Source: Bacillota bacterium
GTDB taxonomy: Bacteria; Bacillota; Clostridia; Lachnospirales; Lachnospiraceae
Reading direction: 5' to 3'
Length of the DNA stretch: 64,000 nt
Assembly (NCBI GenBank): GCA_023450835.1
Contig: JAEXGM010000126.1
Location: forward strand, 8,096 to 72,095
In this document: one piece after another, positions 33,699 through 42,572 of the stretch
How positions within the stretch are numbered: position 1 is the first letter of the stretch
How the letters are laid out: every line of letters starts with the position of its first letter
Notes under the pieces: model-generated
Database searches by the model: none
Seen by the model: the letters and a program-made list of their open reading frames with translations, nothing else
Told to the model about the DNA's origin: nothing
Program-made: the position numbers and the translations under genes

Positions 33699-34616
33699 AT
33701 GAAAATTGACCGGTTGATAGGAATTCTGGCAATACTGTTGCAGCAGGATAAGGTAACCTCTCCCATTCTGGCAGAGAAATTCGAAGTCTCCAGAAGAACC
33801 ATCCACAGGGATATAGAGGATCTTTGCAAGGCCGGAATTCCCATTGTTACAAAACAAGGGATTGACGGCGGAATCTCCATTATGGATGGTTACAAGTTAG
33901 ACAGGACGCTTTTAACAACTTCTGAAATGCAGGCGGTCCTAAAAGGACTGCAGAGTCTTGACAGTATCTCAGGCGGTAATAAGTATCAGACCCTGATGGA
34001 CAAGCTGTCTGTCAATAATTCCGCCATTCTCGCAAACAATAATCACATTTTACTGGATCTTTCCCATTGGAATACCAAGACCCTTGCACCTAAGATAGAA
34101 CAGTTTCAAGGTGCGATTGAAAATCATAACCTGGTATCTATCCGATATTATTCTCCAAGCGGAGACAGTGTGAGAACATTGGAGCCGTATCTGTTACTGT
34201 ACCGGTGGCATTCCTGGTATGTCTGGGCATATTGCAGATTAAGAGAAGAGTTCCGGCTGTTCAAATTGGGCCGGATGGATGGATTAAAGATATTGGAAGA
34301 GAGATTTAACCCCAGGAAGGTGGAGGAGCCCATTGATACGGGAATGGGAACCTTTAATCAGGAAAATCTTCGTATCACGGCGGCCTTTGAAGAGAAGATG
34401 AAATGGCGCCTAATGGAGGAGTTCGACCTGGAGAAAATGAATAAGGGAGAAGACGGCAGGATTTATATAGAGTTTGTCTGGTGGGACAAGGAAGCGTTGT
34501 TCGGATATCTGCTGGGCTTTATGGAGACTGTTGAGATTATCAGGCCGAAGGAGCTGCAGGATGAATTCCTTGCTCTATTAGAACGAATAGCAGGGAAGTA
34601 TAGAAAAAAACTATGA
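33699..34616 (+). CDS. YafY-type regulator with HTH and WYL domains
   Basis: A 305-residue protein. An HTH_11 domain (about 1-60: L-A-E-K-F-E-V-S-R-R-T-I-H-R-D-I-E-D-L) is followed by a WYL ligand-binding domain (I-R-Y-Y-S-P-S-G...L-E-P-Y-L-L-L-Y-R-W-H-S-W-Y-V-W-A-Y) and a C-terminal extension. ATG 33699 with GAGGG upstream is preferred to an in-frame start at 33648. WYL proteins often sense nucleotides or nucleic acid and in some species control defence genes; no such genes are adjacent. Confidence 0.9.
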   Translation: MKIDRLIGILAILLQQDKVTSPILAEKFEVSRRTIHRDIEDLCKAGIPIVTKQGIDGGISIMDGYKLDRTLLTTSEMQAVLKGLQSLDSISGGNKYQTLMDKLSVNNSAILANNNHILLDLSHWNTKTLAPKIEQFQGAIENHNLVSIRYYSPSGDSVRTLEPYLLLYRWHSWYVWAYCRLREEFRLFKLGRMDGLKILEERFNPRKVEEPIDTGMGTFNQENLRITAAFEEKMKWRLMEEFDLEKMNKGEDGRIYIEFVWWDKEALFGYLLGFMETVEIIRPKELQDEFLALLERIAGKYRKKL

Positions 34617-34706
34617 GTACATGTGGATTCGGCTTATGAATAGAGGTAAGCAGAAAAGTTAAGGTGACTGTGGCCAGTGGTTAAAGTTTCGATAAAAAGA
34701 CGAAGA

Positions 34707-34736
34707 GTGTGAATTACTGGAAAACATAATTCACAC
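34707..34736 (+). repeat. Perfect 10-base inverted repeat before the radical SAM gene
   Basis: GTGTGAATTA (34707-34716) and TAATTCACAC (34727-34736) are separated by 10 bases. It lies 55 bases before the start codon, so it could be an operator or leader hairpin. Confidence 0.4.
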
Positions 34737-34791
34737 GCATGATTGCACCTGTGAAATCTTCGGCCAAAACAGGAGGTTCAATGGAAAGGGC

Positions 34792-35679
34792 ATGGATATT
34801 AATATGCATGAAAAAGAAGTAAAAGCCATCTTATCTGCCCAGAATGGCATGAATATTTACAGAGGATGTACCCATGGGTGCATTTACTGTGATGCAAGAA
34901 GCACTTGTTATCAGATGCAGCATGACTTTGAAGATATCGAGATAAAATCCAATGCGGCGGAGCTATTGGAAAAGGCTTTAAGAAGTAAACGGAAGAAATG
35001 CATGATTGGCACAGGAGCTATGAGTGATTCTTATCTTCACATTGAAAGCAAGTTAAAGCTGACCAGAAGATGCCTGGAACTAATCGATGAGTATGGGTAC
35101 GGGTTGGCCATTCAAACAAAATCCGATTTAATTTTAAGAGACCTGGACCTGCTTAAAAGTATTAACCGGAAGGCAAAGTGCGTTGTTCAGATAACCTTAA
35201 CTACCTATGATGAAGAATTGTGTGGTATCTTAGAGCCAAATGTTTCTTCAACAAGACAGCGGGCAGAGGTACTGAACATTATGAGGGATGAAGGTATTCC
35301 TACTGTTTGCTGGATGACGCCCATATTGCCATATATAAATGATACGGAGGAAAATATACAGGGGTTATTGGACTACTGTATCAGAGCTAGAGTATATGGA
35401 ATTCTGTTCTGGAATGTAGGAGTGACCCTGAGAGACGGTGACAGGCAGTATTTCTATCAGCAGCTGGACAAACATTTTCCCGGGCTAAAGGAAAAGTATA
35501 TAAAAACCTATGGGGATGCTTATGAGGTAATGTCTCCGAATAATAAATACTTGTCTGAACTGATAAGAATGAAATGCCGGAAACAGGGAATTGTCTGTGA
35601 CACCAATAAATTATTTGAGTATATGCATCTGTATGAGGATAAGCAGGCTGGGGTACAGTTAAGTTTATTTGACATATAG
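34792..35679 (+). CDS. Radical SAM protein (SPL-like family)
   Basis: A 295-residue protein with the [4Fe-4S] motif C-T-H-G-C-I-Y-C (C26, C30, C33) right after N-I-Y-R-G. The arrangement resembles the Rv2578c/SplB-related group of small radical SAM proteins. Their reactions are largely unknown. A later ATG at 34804 (M-H-E-K-E-V) is also a possible start. It is monocistronic by appearance. Confidence 0.87.
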   Translation: MDINMHEKEVKAILSAQNGMNIYRGCTHGCIYCDARSTCYQMQHDFEDIEIKSNAAELLEKALRSKRKKCMIGTGAMSDSYLHIESKLKLTRRCLELIDEYGYGLAIQTKSDLILRDLDLLKSINRKAKCVVQITLTTYDEELCGILEPNVSSTRQRAEVLNIMRDEGIPTVCWMTPILPYINDTEENIQGLLDYCIRARVYGILFWNVGVTLRDGDRQYFYQQLDKHFPGLKEKYIKTYGDAYEVMSPNNKYLSELIRMKCRKQGIVCDTNKLFEYMHLYEDKQAGVQLSLFDI

Positions 35680-35795
35680 GTAATGAGTCCTTTAAGGTGT
35701 TAAGATTCTGTGAAGCATCTTGTATATTCTGAAGTTATATGCTATTTTGAAACCATATCAATATTTAGAATATATAGCACAAAGGACAGGGGATT

Positions 35796-37079
35796 ATGAA
35801 GTCAATAGGGGTCGTTATCTGTAATTATAACAAAGAAAAGTATGTATTGACCTGTATACAGGCAGTCTTGGAATCCACCATAAGGGATTTCGATATTTAT
35901 GTAGTTGATAATGCTTCAGAAGATGGCTCGGCAGCGGCAATACGGGAGCGTTACGGCAAGGATGTTACGGTGATTGAAAATAAGGTTAACCTTGGGGGCT
36001 CCGGCGGCTTTAACACGGGAATAAAACTGGCAGTGGAAAAGGGATATTCCTATGTATGCTGTCTGGATAACGACGCCTTTTTGGACGAGCAGGCGCTGGC
36101 TTCCATGAAGAATTTTCTGGAAGAGCACAAAGATGTCGGCATGGTCGGTGCCAAGGTATACCATATGGACAATCCGGACTATATTCAGCAATTCGGACTG
36201 GAGATAGATTTTCATAATTGTCAGGCAAAAACTCTGTACGCAGATACGCTAGATACAGACGACATACCGGAAGTGGTTTATTGTGATACTGTTGCCGCAT
36301 GTGCGGTAATGCTTCCGGCTGAGGTTATTAAGAAGGTTGGAATGATGCCGGAGGATAACTTTATCTATTGGGATGATATGGAGTGGGGGTATCGGGTTAA
36401 GCTGGCCGGACTTAAAGTTGCTGCTATCGGAAGTGCCAGAGCCGTGCATGAGATGGGCGCAAATAAAAGAAAAGAAAATACATTTCTAGAGTACTATATG
36501 TGGAGAAATAAGATTCATTTCTTCATGAAATATACCGGGGAACAGGACGCGGACCGGATGAGTATTATTATACTGCGTAACATGTTTTATGATATCTATG
36601 AAGCGATGTTTAAAAAGGAATATAACATCAGCCAGACTATCATTATAGCATTAAAAGATGTGATGGACGGAATACGGGGAAAAGCTCCGGAAGGAAGAAT
36701 CTTTCCCAATGACGGCAATATGGGGGAGTTTGAGGAGTTCTTCCAAAAAGTGAACGCAATCAGGATACAGGGGGATGTCCAGTGGCTGGAATCTGCTTTG
36801 GAGGCTCTTTCCCTGCCTGTTGCCATAAAAGAAAACTCCGACAGTGCAGCCGTGAAAGTGCAGGTATGCGACTCAGTATTAGAAATAAAAGATTACAGAG
36901 AAGATACGGTTTATATAGATTATGATTTAAATATATTAAACAATAAGCCGGACGCTGAGATGGTAAAGAATTTTGAATTTGCCCAGGGTTTGTTCTTATA
37001 CCTGAATCAGAGGATATTTTTGGACTCCGCAAGAAGAATACGATTGGATACGGTAAGCAAGGAACATACCCAATTATAA
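35796..37079 (+). CDS. Glycosyltransferase family 2 protein
   Basis: A 427-residue protein. The N-terminal GT-A domain shows V-V-I-C-N-Y-N-K-E, V-V-D-N-A-S-E-D-G-S and a D-x-D-like C-L-D-N-D-A, then W-D-D-M-E-W-G-Y-R. This pattern is common in rhamnosyltransferase-like enzymes that build polysaccharides. About 150 C-terminal residues are not recognised. It has no polysaccharide cluster around it; a strong terminator follows. Confidence 0.88.
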   Translation: MKSIGVVICNYNKEKYVLTCIQAVLESTIRDFDIYVVDNASEDGSAAAIRERYGKDVTVIENKVNLGGSGGFNTGIKLAVEKGYSYVCCLDNDAFLDEQALASMKNFLEEHKDVGMVGAKVYHMDNPDYIQQFGLEIDFHNCQAKTLYADTLDTDDIPEVVYCDTVAACAVMLPAEVIKKVGMMPEDNFIYWDDMEWGYRVKLAGLKVAAIGSARAVHEMGANKRKENTFLEYYMWRNKIHFFMKYTGEQDADRMSIIILRNMFYDIYEAMFKKEYNISQTIIIALKDVMDGIRGKAPEGRIFPNDGNMGEFEEFFQKVNAIRIQGDVQWLESALEALSLPVAIKENSDSAAVKVQVCDSVLEIKDYREDTVYIDYDLNILNNKPDAEMVKNFEFAQGLFLYLNQRIFLDSARRIRLDTVSKEHTQL

Positions 37080-37155
37080 GTGGGAAATAGTGTTAGATGC
37101 ATTTAAGAATTAAGGTATTGACATTGAGAGGAAAATCGAATAGAATCATGAAGGA

Positions 37156-37199
37156 AGCTTTGCCTGTTTCTGTATCAAACAGGCAAGGCTATTTTTTTT
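37156..37199 (+). terminator. Terminator after the glycosyltransferase gene
   Basis: AGCTTTGCCTGTTT pairs with AAACAGGCAAGGCT, followed by eight T. Confidence 0.92.
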
Positions 37200-37278
37200 G
37201 TTTGTACAGTGAAGTTTAGCCCCATCCCACCTCGTACAGAACGGATTAAATAAACATGCACAAGGAATGAGGTAGATT

Positions 37279-37959
37279 ATGAAAAGAATTTTTTATACGG
37301 AAATTGCCTATCTGTTAGGGATTTTCGAATTGGCACTGGGAACGGTCTTTATGGTAAAAGCCGACTTTGGAATGTCAATGGTGGTTGCACCGGCTTATTT
37401 AATATACCGTAAGCTTTCATTAACTTATAGTTTTATTACCTTTGGAATTGCAGAATACATTATGCAGGCCCTTCTGCTCTGTCTGCTGGTTCTGATACTT
37501 CGTAAGTTCAGAATATATTATTTGTTCTCCTTTGTTACCGCCCTCTATTATGGATTTATGCTTGACCTTTGTATGAGACTTATGAAAAGTTTTGCTGTTG
37601 CCTCATTTGCCGGCAGAGTTGCTTGCTTTGTTCTTGGTGTATCCCTATGTGCCAATGGTATTGCATTTATTTTCCGTACCTATGTTGCACCGGAAGTATA
37701 TGAACTCTTTGTAAAAGAGGTTTCGAAGAAAATGAACATATCCATAACGAAGTTTAAAACAGGTTATGATATAACAAGCTGTATTATAAGTATACTATTA
37801 TCTTTCTTATTCTTTGGATTTATGAAGTTTGTAGGAGTAAATGTCGGTACGATTATATGTGCGCTTACCTTTGGAAAAACAATCGGCCTGTTTGGAAAAG
37901 TCATGGATAAACATATGCAGTTTAAGGACGCACTTCCCCTTAGAAAGTATTTTGAATAA
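37279..37959 (+). CDS. YczE/DUF6198-like integral membrane protein
   Basis: A 226-residue protein with about five or six hydrophobic helices. The N-terminal segment (E-L-A-L-G-T-V-F-M-V-K-A-D-F-G-M-S) resembles the YczE/YyaS membrane family, in which a helix followed by a short G-x-S turn is typical. Function is unknown; transport is often suggested. GGAATGAGG precedes the ATG. A terminator follows. Confidence 0.65.
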   Translation: MKRIFYTEIAYLLGIFELALGTVFMVKADFGMSMVVAPAYLIYRKLSLTYSFITFGIAEYIMQALLLCLLVLILRKFRIYYLFSFVTALYYGFMLDLCMRLMKSFAVASFAGRVACFVLGVSLCANGIAFIFRTYVAPEVYELFVKEVSKKMNISITKFKTGYDITSCIISILLSFLFFGFMKFVGVNVGTIICALTFGKTIGLFGKVMDKHMQFKDALPLRKYFE

Positions 37960-38048
37960 TAAGTGCAGGGAAGAAAATCAGCTCTGTATGTTGCAGATAA
38001 AGAATAATGAAAGGAATTATTTAACGAAATAAAAGTATAAAGTCATTC

Positions 38049-38091
38049 AAAATCCTTGAAAGCTAAAGATTAACGTTTTCAGGGATTTTTG
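38049..38091 (+). terminator. Terminator after the membrane protein gene
   Basis: AAATCCTTGAAA pairs with TTTTCAGGGATTT, followed by TT and TTTGC. Confidence 0.75.
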
Positions 38092-38186
38092 CATTTTACT
38101 ATAGGAATTTGGAAGGAAAGTTTGCAGAAAAAATGCGATGTGTTATAATTGGAAGTATTAGCATATGAAAAGAAAGGGATTACGTA

Positions 38187-38606
38187 ATGCTGGAAGTTAA
38201 ATTCTATGAAACAATCCAGGATGAAAAATTTGGATTTGCAGTAATTCTGGCAAAAACACAGGGTAAATGGGTTTTTTGCAGGCACAGGGAACGCTGTACC
38301 TATGAATTCCCCGGAGGGCATAGAGAAAAAGGGGAAGATATCCTGGAGACGGCAAGACGAGAACTATACGAAGAGACCGGAGCACTGAAATTTCGCATTC
38401 AACCTATCGGTATTTATTCGGTAAGCCGTGAAGGAGAAGAGGAATCTTTTGGTATGTTTTACTATGCGGAAATTGAGGAGTTTGAGAAGGAACTCCACAG
38501 TGAGATAGAGGAGATTATACTCACAGAAGACTTTCCGGAGAGCTGGACCTATCCCCTGATACAGCCAAAACTGCTGGAATATGCGAAAACTGCCGGATTT
38601 ATTTAG
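38187..38606 (+). CDS. NUDIX hydrolase
   Basis: A 139-residue protein with a complete Nudix box: G-G-H-R-E-K-G-E-D-I-L-E-T-A-R-R-E-L and Y-E-E-T-G-A-L. Such enzymes cleave nucleoside diphosphates linked to another moiety; the substrate is not predictable. AAAGGG is upstream. The HAD hydrolase gene follows 57 bases later, so a two-gene operon is possible. Confidence 0.93.
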   Translation: MLEVKFYETIQDEKFGFAVILAKTQGKWVFCRHRERCTYEFPGGHREKGEDILETARRELYEETGALKFRIQPIGIYSVSREGEEESFGMFYYAEIEEFEKELHSEIEEIILTEDFPESWTYPLIQPKLLEYAKTAGFI

Positions 38607-38663
38607 AGTTTTATATAAGGGATAATAACACAGGGCGGCGATACTTGTGAAAGGAGCTTTCTG

Positions 38664-39392
38664 ATGCAAAAAAGACCTGAGATGATTCTCTTTGATTACG
38701 GGCAGACTTTAATCACAGAAGATAAATTTAATCCTGAAAAGGGGAATCAGGCACTTTTAGAGATGGCAGTTAAAAATCCGGATAAAGTGACCGCACGGCA
38801 AGTTCAGGAATTGGCGGATTCCTTGGGAAAAGACCTGGGAGATACACTGGCGGGCGAGGATAGGAATCACAAACTTCTGGATGTGACCCACCAGGCATTC
38901 AATCGTTATTTATACGAATATTTTGGAATTGAATTTGATGAGAGTCCTGAGTATTTGGAATGGGTATTCTGGAGTAATGCAGCACCGGGACATCGGACGA
39001 AGAATATTGAGAAGCTGCTTTCCTTCCTTTACAAAAGAGGTATACGAACAGGGGTTGTCAGCAATATGATGAATACATCCAGGTCTCTTTCAAGAAGACT
39101 TTGTGAACTCCTGCCGGAGCATCATTTTGAATTTATCATAGCTTCCGGTGATTACATGTTTCGAAAGCCCCACCCACGAATCTTTGAACTGGCACTTACT
39201 AAAGCGAAGCTTTCTCCCGATAAGGTATGGTTCTGCGGAGATAATCCGGTCTGTGACATAGAAGGAGCATACCGGTCCGGTATGACACCTGTATGGTATA
39301 CAGCCTATATTGAAGGAGATTATAGAGTTCCTGATGACGGTACATATCTTCATGTCGAGGACTGGGAAGACTTAATCGGCATACTAGAATAA
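38664..39392 (+). CDS. HAD-superfamily hydrolase
   Basis: A 242-residue protein with start ATG 38664 after GAAAGGAG. Motif I is F-D-Y-G-Q-T-L: the nucleophile Asp11 is present, but the usual second Asp is Gly13, as in the subset of HAD proteins reading D-x-G. Motif II is probably S-N in V-V-S-N-M, and motif IV is C-G-D-N-P-V-C-D-I-E-G. Phosphatase activity is likely but may be weak without Asp13. The substrate is unknown. Confidence 0.85.
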   Translation: MQKRPEMILFDYGQTLITEDKFNPEKGNQALLEMAVKNPDKVTARQVQELADSLGKDLGDTLAGEDRNHKLLDVTHQAFNRYLYEYFGIEFDESPEYLEWVFWSNAAPGHRTKNIEKLLSFLYKRGIRTGVVSNMMNTSRSLSRRLCELLPEHHFEFIIASGDYMFRKPHPRIFELALTKAKLSPDKVWFCGDNPVCDIEGAYRSGMTPVWYTAYIEGDYRVPDDGTYLHVEDWEDLIGILE

Positions 39393-39476
39393 GGGTAAGT
39401 ATATTGCTTTTGCATATTTGGGACCAATAATAGCGGCATATATTTAGAATTAACTATATAAGTTGGAGAGAAGCGG

Positions 39477-39846
39477 ATGGAGCAATTCAGGATAATCATT
39501 GATACAAAGGATTATAATCAAACAGATAGTAGATGAAGAAACGGGACTTATCGTGGTGAAGGAATCCATTGAGTATATCGGGAAAGCGGAAGAAGTTCGA
39601 AAGGGCATGTATGATGACATATTGGATATGGTTTCTTATTATTATATCTGTCAGGTAGAGAAAGAAATTGCCCAGAGAAATCTGGATGATTATGAAAAAG
39701 AATACGATTACAATCTTGTATATGTGTCCTTGTCAGAAGCCATACAAAATAACGAAAAGATATCTGAAATTAAGGATATTCCATGGATAATCAGGGATAC
39801 TGCTGTAATGCGGGAGTTGCTAAAAGAGGAAAGTTATGTTATATAA
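39477..39846 (+). pseudogene. Internally deleted NUDIX hydrolase gene
   Basis: From ATG 39477 (after TTGGAGAGAAG) the frame reads M-E-Q-F-R-I-I-I-D-T-K-D-Y-N and stops after 19 codons at TGA 39534. That is the typical N-terminus of a Lachnospiraceae NUDIX group. In the +1-shifted frame, from 39499, a 115-residue stretch continues with V-D-E-E-T-G-L-I-V-V and S-Y-Y-Y-I-C-Q-V...N-L-D-D-Y-E-K-E, the typical C-terminal half. The middle, including most of the Nudix box, is missing. It is best explained by a deletion of some 40 codons that also shifted the frame. If the shifted frame is translated from TTG 39499 the product would lack catalysis. Confidence 0.65.
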
Positions 39847-39901
39847 TATTTTAGGTTCCATGTGAAAATTAAAATACCCAAATTAAGTGTTTGTAATATA
39901 A

Positions 39902-39933
39902 CTTATCAGAAATTGCTATTTAAATTTCTGATA
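39902..39933. repeat. Perfect 12-base hairpin
   Basis: TTATCAGAAATT and AATTTCTGATAA flank an 8-base loop, 31 bases before the next gene. There is no T tract, so it may be an operator or leader structure. Confidence 0.4.
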
Positions 39934-39964
39934 AAAGGCGCTGTTTTAGAAAGAGAGATTTAAG

Positions 39965-40633
39965 ATGAAAAGGCAAATTAGTCTTGATGAAATATCCGAC
40001 GGGGGCTTATATGGCAGTGAGGATCTTGTGGAAGTCAGCTGTAATGGCTGTAAGGGAAGAGCATCCTGCTGCCACGGTATGGGGAAATCCATCGTTTTGG
40101 ACCCCTATGATATATACCGGCTGACAACAAATCTGAAACTTTCCTTTGAAGGATTGTTAGCGGACAAGCTTGAGCTGAGTCTGGTGGATGGTATAATTCT
40201 TCCCAATCTCAGGATGATTGGTGCAAAGGAACAGTGTGCTTTTTTAAATATTGAGGGAAAATGCAGCATTCACGGACACCGTCCCGGTATATGCAGAATA
40301 TTTCCTTTAGGAAGAGTATATGATAACCATAGGTTTCAGTACTTTCTTCAGATTAATGAATGTGTGAACGCCAGCAGGACCAAAGTAAAGGTCAGTAACT
40401 GGATTGATACGAAGGATTTAAAAGAAAATGAGAAGTTTCTCATTGACTGGCATTATTTCTTAAATGATGCAGAAGAAGCAGTGAAAAAAGCAGCAGATGA
40501 GGTAACGGTAAAGAATATTAATCTATGTATCTTAAATCTTTTTTACCTGAGACCATATGATGCAGAAAAGGGCTTTTATCAGCAATTCCAGGAAAGACTG
40601 GAAAAGGGGAAAGAATTATTAGGTATCTCTTAA
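39965..40633 (+). CDS. YkgJ-family cysteine-cluster protein
   Basis: A 222-residue protein with the Cys pattern of the zinc/iron-chelating YkgJ family: C-N-G-C-K-G-R-A-S-C-C near residue 20, C-A-F-L-N and C-S-I-H-G-H-R-P-G-I-C-R-I-F-P near 90-110. Members probably bind Fe-S or zinc; their function is not established, though some act on protein metal loading. GAAAGAGAG lies upstream. A terminator follows. Confidence 0.88.
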   Translation: MKRQISLDEISDGGLYGSEDLVEVSCNGCKGRASCCHGMGKSIVLDPYDIYRLTTNLKLSFEGLLADKLELSLVDGIILPNLRMIGAKEQCAFLNIEGKCSIHGHRPGICRIFPLGRVYDNHRFQYFLQINECVNASRTKVKVSNWIDTKDLKENEKFLIDWHYFLNDAEEAVKKAADEVTVKNINLCILNLFYLRPYDAEKGFYQQFQERLEKGKELLGIS

Positions 40634-40646
40634 TCAGATATAAAAA

Positions 40647-40697
40647 CAGATACCAAATTTGCTGAGAAACATGGTATCTGCTCTGGTTATTTTTGTA
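40647..40697 (+). terminator. Terminator after the YkgJ-like gene
   Basis: CAGATACCA pairs with TGGTATCTG around a 15-base loop, followed by a T-rich tract to TTTTTG. Confidence 0.65.
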
Positions 40698-40728
40698 TGG
40701 ATTACAGTTGCATATTAAACCTTTTCGT

Positions 40729-40796
40729 GAATATCAAATCTTCGATTTGATATTCCTGAATCCGTAGTTGAAAAAACTGTCTTTTGTTTTTTCAAC
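40729..40796 (+). repeat. Two-hairpin dispersed element, copy B
   Basis: Hairpin 1 (40729-40755) is a perfect 12-base stem with a TTC loop. Hairpin 2 (40767-40796) has GTTGAAAAAAC/GTTTTTTCAAC. Spacing between hairpins is 11 bases, the same as copy A at 19406-19470, and most unpaired bases match. It ends at the stop codon of the minus-strand gene. Confidence 0.7.
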
Positions 40797-41018
40797 CTAG
40801 CCTCTGAACTGTGACATAATGCCTGCAACTTCATCAACATGCTCATCCTTTAACAGAGAAGTCATTTTGGAGATATAAGAGGCCATGTAATCGGCATTGA
40901 AGGTGTTGTCAGCTTGCTTTTCAAAGCCCTCCAATAACAAAGCCTTTGCTTCTTCCAGCTTCTCCTCCTTTACTCTTTCAAGGATAAAATTATAAAATTT
41001 TTCTTGTCCTTCGTGCAT
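40797..41018 (-). CDS. Small conserved-looking acidic protein, function unknown
   Basis: A 73-residue protein, minus strand, with GAAAGGATC upstream of its ATG. It is helical and charged (F-Y-N-F-I-L-E-R-V-K-E-E-K-L-E-E-A-K-A) with no signal peptide, membrane segment or cysteine. I do not recognise a characterised family. The good ribosome site and its position between divergent and convergent elements support that it is real. Confidence 0.7.
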   Translation of the reverse strand: MHEGQEKFYNFILERVKEEKLEEAKALLLEGFEKQADNTFNADYMASYISKMTSLLKDEHVDEVAGIMSQFRG

Positions 41019-41221
41019 AGTATGATCCTTTCATATTCATTAAGTTGAGTGTGTAAAAATCAGAAAGATAATTTTACCACACAGGTTTGTGCCTGCTAAA
41101 TCCACGCGCAGACCTGCAGCGCGCTGGAAAGGGTATAGCCGTTAGTGGGGTATATTGTAACATAAGAAAAGCCCGGTGTATAGGGTGTTTCATAAATAAT
41201 ATTGATACAAGGAGACAATTC

Positions 41222-42448
41222 ATGAACAGAGAAAAACTAGAAGAAAAATTAAAAGAATATCATCAGGAACATTTATTACTGTACTACGATAAGCTTGACA
41301 ATAAAGGGAAAGAAGCACTGGCGGCACAGATTGAAAAAGTTGATTTAAATATTTCCGCACTTATTCATAAGGACAATGGTCTTGCAGGAGAGGGGATTAT
41401 TGAACCGCTTTCCGGAATGGAGAGAAAAGAGATTAATGCCAGAAGGGATGAGTTTGAAGCAGCCGGCATCCAGGCAATACAGGAGAAAAAAGTAGGGGCT
41501 GTTTTACTGGCAGGAGGTCAGGGGTCAAGGCTTGGCTGTGACGGACCTAAGGGCAAGGTAGACATTGGAGTTACCAAAACACTATATATCTTTGAACTGC
41601 TGTTTCAAAATGCGCTGCAAGTGGTTGAGAAGACCGGTGCCTGGATTCCTTTTTACATTATGACCAGCGATAAGACTCACGAAGAAACCATCGAATTCTT
41701 AAAAGAAAACCAATACTTTGGCTATCAGGAAGACTATATTACTTTCTTTATGCAGGAAATGACACCGTCCGTAGATTACGAAGGAAAGCTTTTAATGGAA
41801 GCACCTGATAGGCTGTCCCTGTCCCCCAACGGAAACGGCGGCTGGTTCTCTTCCATGGTAAAAGCAGGACTTTTAGAGGATGTACAATCCAGAGGAATTG
41901 AGTGGCTGAATGTCTTTGCCGTAGATAATGTATTACAAAGAATAGCAGACCCCGTCTTTGTGGGTGCCACTATTCTGACAGGTAAGGACAGCGGAGCAAA
42001 GGTGGTTAAGAAAGCAGAGCCTGCGGAACGCGTGGGAGTTTTATGCAAGAAGGACGGAAAGCCATCTATCGTAGAATACTATGAGATGACACCGGAAATG
42101 CTTCATGAGAGAACACCGGAAGGCGAACTCAGTTATTCCTATGGAGTAATATTGAACTATCTTTTCAAACTGGATAAATTAATTCATATATTAAATACCA
42201 ATCTGCCGATTCACGTTGCCGAGAAGAAAATTCCCTATGTCACTCCCGACGGAGAATACATTCACCCAAGTGAGCCCAACGGTTACAAGTTTGAGGAACT
42301 GGTGCTGGATATGATTCCGCTCTTTGAGGACTGTCTGCCATTTGAAGTTGTCAGAGAAGAAGAATTTGCTCCTATTAAGAATGCATCAGGGGCTGATTCA
42401 CCGGATTCGGCAAGAGAACTGCTAAAACTGAATGGTATCGTTCTCTAG
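41222..42448 (+). CDS. UDP-sugar pyrophosphorylase (UDPGP type 1 family)
   Basis: A 408-residue enzyme. ATG 41222 follows CAAGGAGAC; the frame is open further upstream but without a ribosome site. The nucleotide-binding loop L-A-G-G-Q-G-S-R-L-G-C-D-G-P-K-G-K is clear, followed by M-T-S-D-K-T and P-N-G-N-G-G. These motifs fit eukaryote-like UTP:hexose-1-phosphate / N-acetylglucosamine-1-phosphate uridylyltransferases. It makes UDP-sugars for polysaccharide or wall synthesis; which sugar cannot be decided by eye. The upstream gap has a CGCGC/GCGCG hairpin near 41104-41122. Confidence 0.88.
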   Translation: MNREKLEEKLKEYHQEHLLLYYDKLDNKGKEALAAQIEKVDLNISALIHKDNGLAGEGIIEPLSGMERKEINARRDEFEAAGIQAIQEKKVGAVLLAGGQGSRLGCDGPKGKVDIGVTKTLYIFELLFQNALQVVEKTGAWIPFYIMTSDKTHEETIEFLKENQYFGYQEDYITFFMQEMTPSVDYEGKLLMEAPDRLSLSPNGNGGWFSSMVKAGLLEDVQSRGIEWLNVFAVDNVLQRIADPVFVGATILTGKDSGAKVVKKAEPAERVGVLCKKDGKPSIVEYYEMTPEMLHERTPEGELSYSYGVILNYLFKLDKLIHILNTNLPIHVAEKKIPYVTPDGEYIHPSEPNGYKFEELVLDMIPLFEDCLPFEVVREEEFAPIKNASGADSPDSARELLKLNGIVL

Positions 42449-42488
42449 AAGGTTATTAAAATGACTCTTTTAGAACGGTTTAGATAAT

Positions 42489-42553
42489 AAAAAGCAGCCG
42501 GATATTTTTAAGCGAGTGTAAGATGCGCTATAAAGATATCCGGCTGCTTTTTT
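42489..42553. terminator. Bidirectional terminator between convergent genes
   Basis: AAAAGCAGCCGGATAT pairs with ATATCCGGCTGCTTTT; T runs lie on both outer sides, so it serves the UDP-sugar gene and the minus-strand gene. Confidence 0.9.
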
Positions 42554-42572
42554 ATTAGATAAGATAAACTGG

